From assembly GCF_002575655.3 (NCBI RefSeq), contig NC_053037.3, positions 568,394,880 through 568,458,879 of the forward strand: DNA of 64,000 nucleotides, in the 5' to 3' direction. This stretch comes from Aegilops tauschii subsp. strangulata. Its lineage: Eukaryota > Streptophyta > Magnoliopsida > Poales > Poaceae. The notes below the pieces were generated by a model, which saw nothing but the letters and a program-made list of their open reading frames with translations, searched no databases and was not told where the DNA came from. Numbering within the stretch: the first letter of the stretch is position 1; every line of letters starts with the position of its first letter. The translations under genes and the position numbers were made by a program. Below are positions 59,058 to 64,000 of the stretch, piece by piece.

Positions 59058-60690
59058 TCAATCTGAACTACTACTACATACAAGGTTCAGATTGGACCGG
59101 AAACGTTCTAACATATGTCGTGTAGCTGGTTTGGTAAATACATCAGCCAGTTGGTCATTAGTCGAGATAAACCTGACATCTAAAACTCCAGAAGCAACGC
59201 GCTCACGCACAAAGTGAAAGTCTATCTCTATGGGCTTGGTTCTTGCGTGAAAGACCGGGTTCGCCGTCAGGTATGTAGCCCCAAGATTATCACACCATAG
59301 AATGGCGGTACGCTGCTGTAAAACTCCTAGCTCCTTGAGTAGGGACTCCACCCAGATTGCTTCAGCCGCACCATTAGCTAAAGCTTTATACTCTGCCTTC
59401 GTACTCGATCTAGAGACAGTCGGCTGTTTCTTGGAACTCCATGAGATGAGATTTGAACCAACGAACATAGCAAAACCACTAGTGGAACGACGGTCATCAA
59501 TGCATCCGGCCCAATCAGCATCCGTGAAAATACTGACACCAGTGGAAGGGGATTTACGAATCCTCAATCCCGTACTCAAAGTCCCTTTGACATAACGCAA
59601 TATACGCTTGACAGCTTCCCAATGCTCATCAGTCGGCTGTGATAGATACTCGCAAACCTTGTTGACGGCAAAGGACAGGTCGGGACGAGTGAGCGTTAAA
59701 TACTGAAGTCCTCCAACAATCCTGCGATATCGAGTGGCATCCTCAACACCCAAAGGGGTGCCGACCTCATGAGACAGATGCTCGGTGGCAGATAATGGTG
59801 TAGGAGTAGGCCGACAATTCTCCATACTCACACGATGAAGAAGATCAAGCCCATACTTTCTTTGAGTCAGTGTCATGCCTCCGGAATTGTAGGACGCTTC
59901 AAGCCCCAAGAAATACCGAAGAGGACCGAGATCCTTGATAGGAAAACTGTCGGAGAGGGACCGCACCAGACGATCAACTGCAGCAGGAGTGGAGCCAGCA
60001 ATCACAATATCATCAACATACACAAGCATGTATATCTGAACACCATGTGCAGCAAAGATGAATAGGGATGCATCCGCCTTAGAAGGAACAAAACCAAGCT
60101 GAAGAAGTCGAGCACTGAGCCGAGCATACCAAGCACGTGGCGACTATTTGAGACCATGGAGAGCTCGTTGCAACTTGCACACATGCGAAGGAAAACGAGC
60201 ATCTTCAAAACCAGGCGGTTGCTGCATATAAACGTTCTCAGAAAGAAAGAAGGAATGCATTGCTGACATCAATTTGCCGCAAACTCCACCCTCGCGAAAC
60301 AGCAAGCGAGAGAACCAAACGAATAGTAGTCGGCTTCACCACGGGACTGAATGTATCACCATAGTCAAGACCTTGCTGTTGAGTAAAACCTCGAGCAACG
60401 AGGCGAGCCTTGTGCTTGTCAACAGACCCATCAACGTGTTGCTTCGTCTTGAAAACCCATTTACTGCCAACAATGTTAACTCTAGGAGGCCGAGGAACCA
60501 AAACCCATGTGTCGTTTTGACGAAGCGCTGCAAACTCAGCAGCCATAGCATCACGCCACGGCGGCGCACGGAGAGCATGACGATGTGACACCGGCGTCGC
60601 AAAGAAGGCACGAAGAAGAGGATTATACCACACCGTCCCATCAGTATACTCCTTGTCGCGACGAGTAGCATCTCGGGTACGAGTCACCAT
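59058..60690 (-). pseudogene. Copia reverse transcriptase / RNase H (short-LTR element)
   Basis: RT starts [20 protein letters not shown] and [10 protein letters not shown], through [16 protein letters not shown], where a frameshift near 60240 occurs. The next frame has [11 protein letters not shown], a TAG at 60144-60146 (family Gln) and SPRAWYARL, then catalytic YVDDIVIAG at 60020. RNase H follows with [28 protein letters not shown] and CDNLGATYL, ending near 59058. Two lesions. Confidence 0.88.
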
Positions 60691-62376
60691 AGGATGAGGG
60701 CGCTCGGCGGTCGGAGCAGCAGTAGGCGTAGGCGAGGGCGGCGACGGCGCGGGACCGGGCGAAGGCAGCGACGTAGCGTGACTTGGCGATGGTGTCTCAG
60801 GAGCTGGTGAGGCCGGTCCATGGGCCAGAGGAGGCGACCCATGGCCGGCGAGGCGAAGGTGGCGAGCGAGCCAGCCGCGGCACCAGGCGACGCAGGCCCA
60901 TCATGCACACGCGGGACACCTGCCTGGGGGGCCGTGTCGCCATGCACGTCGATCGTCACCGCGCGCACGTCGAGCAGGTCCTGACGCGGAGTGGTACTGG
61001 ACGGCGAAGAATCCTGCACATGAGAAGCATTGGCTGAACCAGAGAGGTTAGTAGCCAAGTAGGTTAGGTCATAGTTACGCACAGGAACACTCGTAGCCGG
61101 TTCGGTGGATGGAAAAGAAATAGCCTCTTTAAGTGTAGACACATCTACCGTGACACCGGGAGTAGCAAACGGAAAGACCGACTCGTCAAAGATAACGTCA
61201 CGCGAGATGTATATAGGACCCGTAGATCGATCAAGACACTTGTACCCCTTATGCATAGGACTATATCCAAGGAAAACGCACATCTTGGACCAAAATTCTA
61301 GTTTGTGTGAGTTATACTTTCGCAAACTAGGCCAACAAGCACACCCGAAAGTACGGAGAAAAGAATAATTGGGTGGAATTTTCAGGAGACGATGAATAGG
61401 AGTGTCTTGACCAAGTACAGGGGTGGGCATGCGCTTAATGAGGTAACACGCAGTCAGAAAAGCTTCGTCCCAATAACGTAAAGGGAGAGACGAGTGAGCC
61501 AACAAAGCAAGACCAGTTTCAACCAAGTGTCGGTGTTTGCGCTCGGCAATGCCGTTCTGTTGGGAGGTGTGAGGGCAAGAGACTCGGTGAGAGATGCATG
61601 TACGAAGAAAATAGCGGTGCAACTTAAGATACTCACCGCCCCAATCAGATTGGACGGCTTTAAGCTTAGCATCCAAAAGACGCTCAACATGTGCTTGAAA
61701 GGTATAAAACACCTGTTCAACATCAAACTTATGTTTTAGGAGATAGATCCAGCAAAAACGAGAGTAGTCGTCAATAAAACTCACATAGTACTTGTACCTC
61801 CCAGAGGAAGCACGAGCAGGGCCCAAACATCAGATGAACTAATTCAAGAGGCATAGTAGACACACGAGAAGAAGCAGTATATGATAGTTGACGACTTTTA
61901 CCACATTGACAAGCATCACAAACTAAAACAGAAGTATCTCAAGATGAACACTCTAGATCATTATTCCTAACGATGGAACTGACGACATTATTAAATTCTA
62001 TATTTATAGATAATGTAATCCTTCTTTAAAAAATCCTTATTTTTTACTCTTATTGAATCGCGGTAAAGTATTCTAATTCAATAAGAATTTCGCGGGCGAA
62101 TATTTACTCTTTCCTGCTATTGGTTTGATACGAATAATGACAATCGTTTCAGTATGTTAAGGATACAGACGGATGACCGAGACGCTGATGCCACTTGGAC
62201 GATGAGACACAGACGCTGGACGACGCTTGACGCGCGGACGGATGCGAGGCTCGTCCGAGTGGAAGAGGGTAGAGCCCTCCTTTGCTTCTACCTCGAAGAA
62301 GAATTCTCCTGGTGGCTTTGTCCTTAACAAGGAAAAAATATTTATGAAATTCAATGAAGATACGATTATTTAACAC
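60684..62376 (-). pseudogene. Copia integrase (short-LTR element)
   Basis: Pre-integrase finger start KWHQRLGHPSVS near 62180, then an AT-rich insert (61985-62150), then CDACQCGKSRQL and ELVHL near 61850. A one-base loss there shifts the frame through the first catalytic Asp. The core continues from 61826: FIDDYSRFCWIYLLKHKFD, VQSDWGGEYL and NGIAERKHRH, then FGCACWP and CVFLGYSPMHKGY. Frameshift before RT near 60700-61000. Inactive. Confidence 0.85.
61985..62150. other. AT-rich insert, possibly plastid-derived
   Basis: About 165 bp unlike the surrounding GC-rich integrase sequence (attcaataagaatttcgcgg, gaatatttactctttcctgc). It interrupts the integrase HHCC finger. It looks like grass plastid intergenic DNA from memory; the exact source is not certain. 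Confidence 0.4.
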
Positions 62377-62453
62377 AAGACGATAGACTGAAAGAAGATG
62401 TTGGCTAATATTTGGAACGTGTAAAATATTTTTCAGGCGAAGGGAAGAACCGG

Positions 62454-63653
62454 CTAAGGTCGAGTGCCAATATGCGAAATAGACAAACCTGAGCCGTTGG
62501 CCACCTGAACCTGATCATGGCCGCCGTAGCGCTCGCGAACATGAAGACGCTCCAGGTCACTAGTCAGATGGTCCGTGGTGCCGGAGTCCAGGACCCAGTG
62601 CATGGAGTTGTTAGAGGAGGTCGATGCATTATATGCCGAGCGGCCATTGCCGCTGGAGTATTCAGAATCGAAGCGCTTCTTGCAGGTGTCCGCTTCGTGA
62701 CCCCAATTCTTGCAGATCTGGCATCGTGGGCGCCAGCGGCGATTGCCGTTGCGACCGTTGCCGCCTCCTCCACCGCCGTTGTTACGACAGGTGTCCTGGC
62801 CGCCTTGCTGGTAGCCCTTCCCCTCTTGCTGCGGATAGCCTCCTGCGGGGCGGATGTCGATCGCGCGACCAGTGTCAGGCGCACGTGAACGGTTAACGGC
62901 GGCAGGAGCACCGGACCGTGCCACGGCGTTGGCCGACGAGGTCCACTCCTCATCGTCAGCCTGCTGCGACAGCTGCAGCGCCTCATAATTGAGGACCATA
63001 GAGTAGAACTCAGCCAACGTGACCGGGGTGACCACGACGCTGAGCGAAGCCGCGATCGGGTTGAAAGCCTTGCCCAATCCGGTGAGCATGTAGTCGATGA
63101 TCTCGTCATCATCGAGGGGAGATCCAGCGAAGGCCATGGCGTCGGCAAGAGCCTTCACCTTGTGCATGTACTCGCTGGCGGTCATGTCGTGCTTCCTCAG
63201 CGACTAAATCTGTCGCCGGATGTGCCGAACCCCGGCACGGTTCTGCGCGCTGAACATGGCGTCGATGGAGGTCCACGCGACAGCGGCGGACTTGCAGCTA
63301 ATCAGTTGAGACGCGATGTCCTCCGTCATGGAGGAGAGGAGCATCCCGAGGACCTTCTGGTCCTGCGTCCACCAAGTCGCGTACGCAGGATTCGCCACGG
63401 TGGTGGCGGCATCACCCGCCCCCTGGGAGACGGTCTTGTGCGGGGCAGCGATGGAGCCGTCGAGGTAGCCATGGAGAGAAGCACCGGAAAGATGCGTCAC
63501 GGTGAGGGTCCTCCACAACGGGAAGTTCCCGTGATCCGGACGCACACCGAGGGAGGGCGCGGTGGCTGGGATCGGCCTCGTGGTGGCCGGAGGCGTGACC
63601 ACGGGGCTGATGATGGAGAGATGCATCGCCGCGGAAGATGATCCGGTGGCCAT
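62454..63653 (-). pseudogene. Copia gag and protease (short-LTR element)
   Basis: One frame from ATG 63653 with a TAG at 63204-63206 (family Gln before SLRKHDMTASEY). Gag N-part NPAYATWWTQDQKVLGMLLS and UBN2-type core YMHKVKALADAMAFAG. Zinc knuckle CQICKNWGHEADTC, then protease WVLDSGTTDHLT. The frame closes at 62454 (SHIGTRP); a shift follows before pre-integrase. Confidence 0.88.
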
Positions 63654-63734
63654 CAGTCGGAGGTTGGCGTTGAGCGATGGCGGCGCGAGATCGAGGGAGA
63701 GGCGGCGGTGCGATGGAACGAGGCTCTGATACCA

Positions 63735-63845
63735 AGTTTAAGTTAGGGTTGCGTGAGGCACAGCCTCCGCATATCTCGCATATATATAGGACCAACAATA
63801 CAGAGTTATGTTACAATACGACAGGTACAGGAACCGTTTCCAACA
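63735..63845 (-). repeat. 5' LTR, 111 bp
   Basis: Contains TATATATATG, likely the core promoter. Partner is 57852-57948 plus 59037-59050. Confidence 0.85.
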
Positions 63846-63850
63846 CCCCC

Positions 63851-64000
63851 CACGCCAGCGTCCGCAGATAGTAACCGGTCAGCACACAAATATTCGATTT
63901 CGCAACTGGATACCTCATTTCAAACCATCAATCCATACAATTACATGCAACATCAAACCTAGTCTAAATCTTAGCCATCGACCGTCCTTGTTATTCCCTT
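63851..64000. other. Flank of the Copia element, no gene
   Basis: No recognisable feature in the last 150 bp; before the insertion it was continuous with 57846 and below. Confidence 0.5.

Larger units (their letters stand above)
57852..63845 (-). mobile_element. Copia element with 111-bp LTRs
   Basis: LTRs at 57852-59050 (split by a hAT MITE, 111 bp without it) and 63735-63845 share about 98 percent by eye (2 differences). The flanking duplication is CCCCC (57847-57851, 63846-63850), of low complexity. The 5' LTR is on the right, followed by primer site TGGTATCAGAGC (63723-63734, minus). Gag, protease, integrase and RT/RNase H follow in Copia order. Very short LTRs and the gag type suggest an Ale/Retrofit-like lineage (inference). 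The LTR starts TGTTGG but ends in ACT rather than CA. Confidence 0.85.

Overview
The window is almost certainly from a Triticeae grass (wheat, barley or Aegilops type). The evidence is Angela/BARE/WIS-type Copia LTRs, Athila-type Gypsy LTRs with the tRNA-Asp primer site, Stowaway-like and hAT MITEs and 5'-truncated LINEs nested inside one another, with only two intact-looking host genes in 64 kb. Family names (Angela, Sabrina, Tat, Athila, Ale) are assigned by recognition of sequence and domain order, not by a database search.

Layout. 1-1.1 kb: low-information sequence and half of a small inverted-repeat element. 1.1-7.7 kb: a complete non-autonomous Gypsy element on the minus strand, with a single 447-residue ORF of unknown function instead of gag-pol. 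7.8-14.3 kb: a Mutator-like element with a MULE transposase (one nonsense codon), a GRF zinc-finger ORF and two copies of a small unknown ORF. The transposase/GRF block is flanked by highly ordered arrays of 27-bp palindromes. 14.3-18.3 kb: the 5' half of an Athila-like Gypsy element broken by an RTE LINE. 18.3-20.9 kb: pieces of two further LTR elements. 20.9-32.6 kb: a Tat-like Gypsy pol fragment split by a complete Angela-type Copia element (21326-30071, TSD GATAG). 32.7-39.3 kb: an L1-type LINE carrying four separate insertions (solo LTR, poly(A) retroposon, short inverted-repeat element, non-autonomous Mutator element). 39.3-39.7 kb: a second LINE fragment on the other strand.

The first host gene, an early-nodulin-like phytocyanin, is at 39837-40576 (minus). 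41.5-52.5 kb is another LINE (ORF1 plus endonuclease) split by a second complete Angela-type element (42447-51054, TSD TCTCG). Then come a CACTA end, a NAM/Myb-like pseudogene, a Stowaway-like MITE, and the second host gene, a two-exon 2-oxoglutarate/Fe(II) dioxygenase (55744-56939, minus). 57.85-63.85 kb is a Copia element with unusually short 111-bp LTRs; one LTR is split by a hAT MITE and the integrase region holds an AT-rich, possibly plastid-derived insert.

No operon-like cooperation exists here; the host genes are independent. Most of the biology is in the transposable elements, whose nesting order can be read from target-site duplications. The least familiar system is the MULE at 7.8-14.3 kb.
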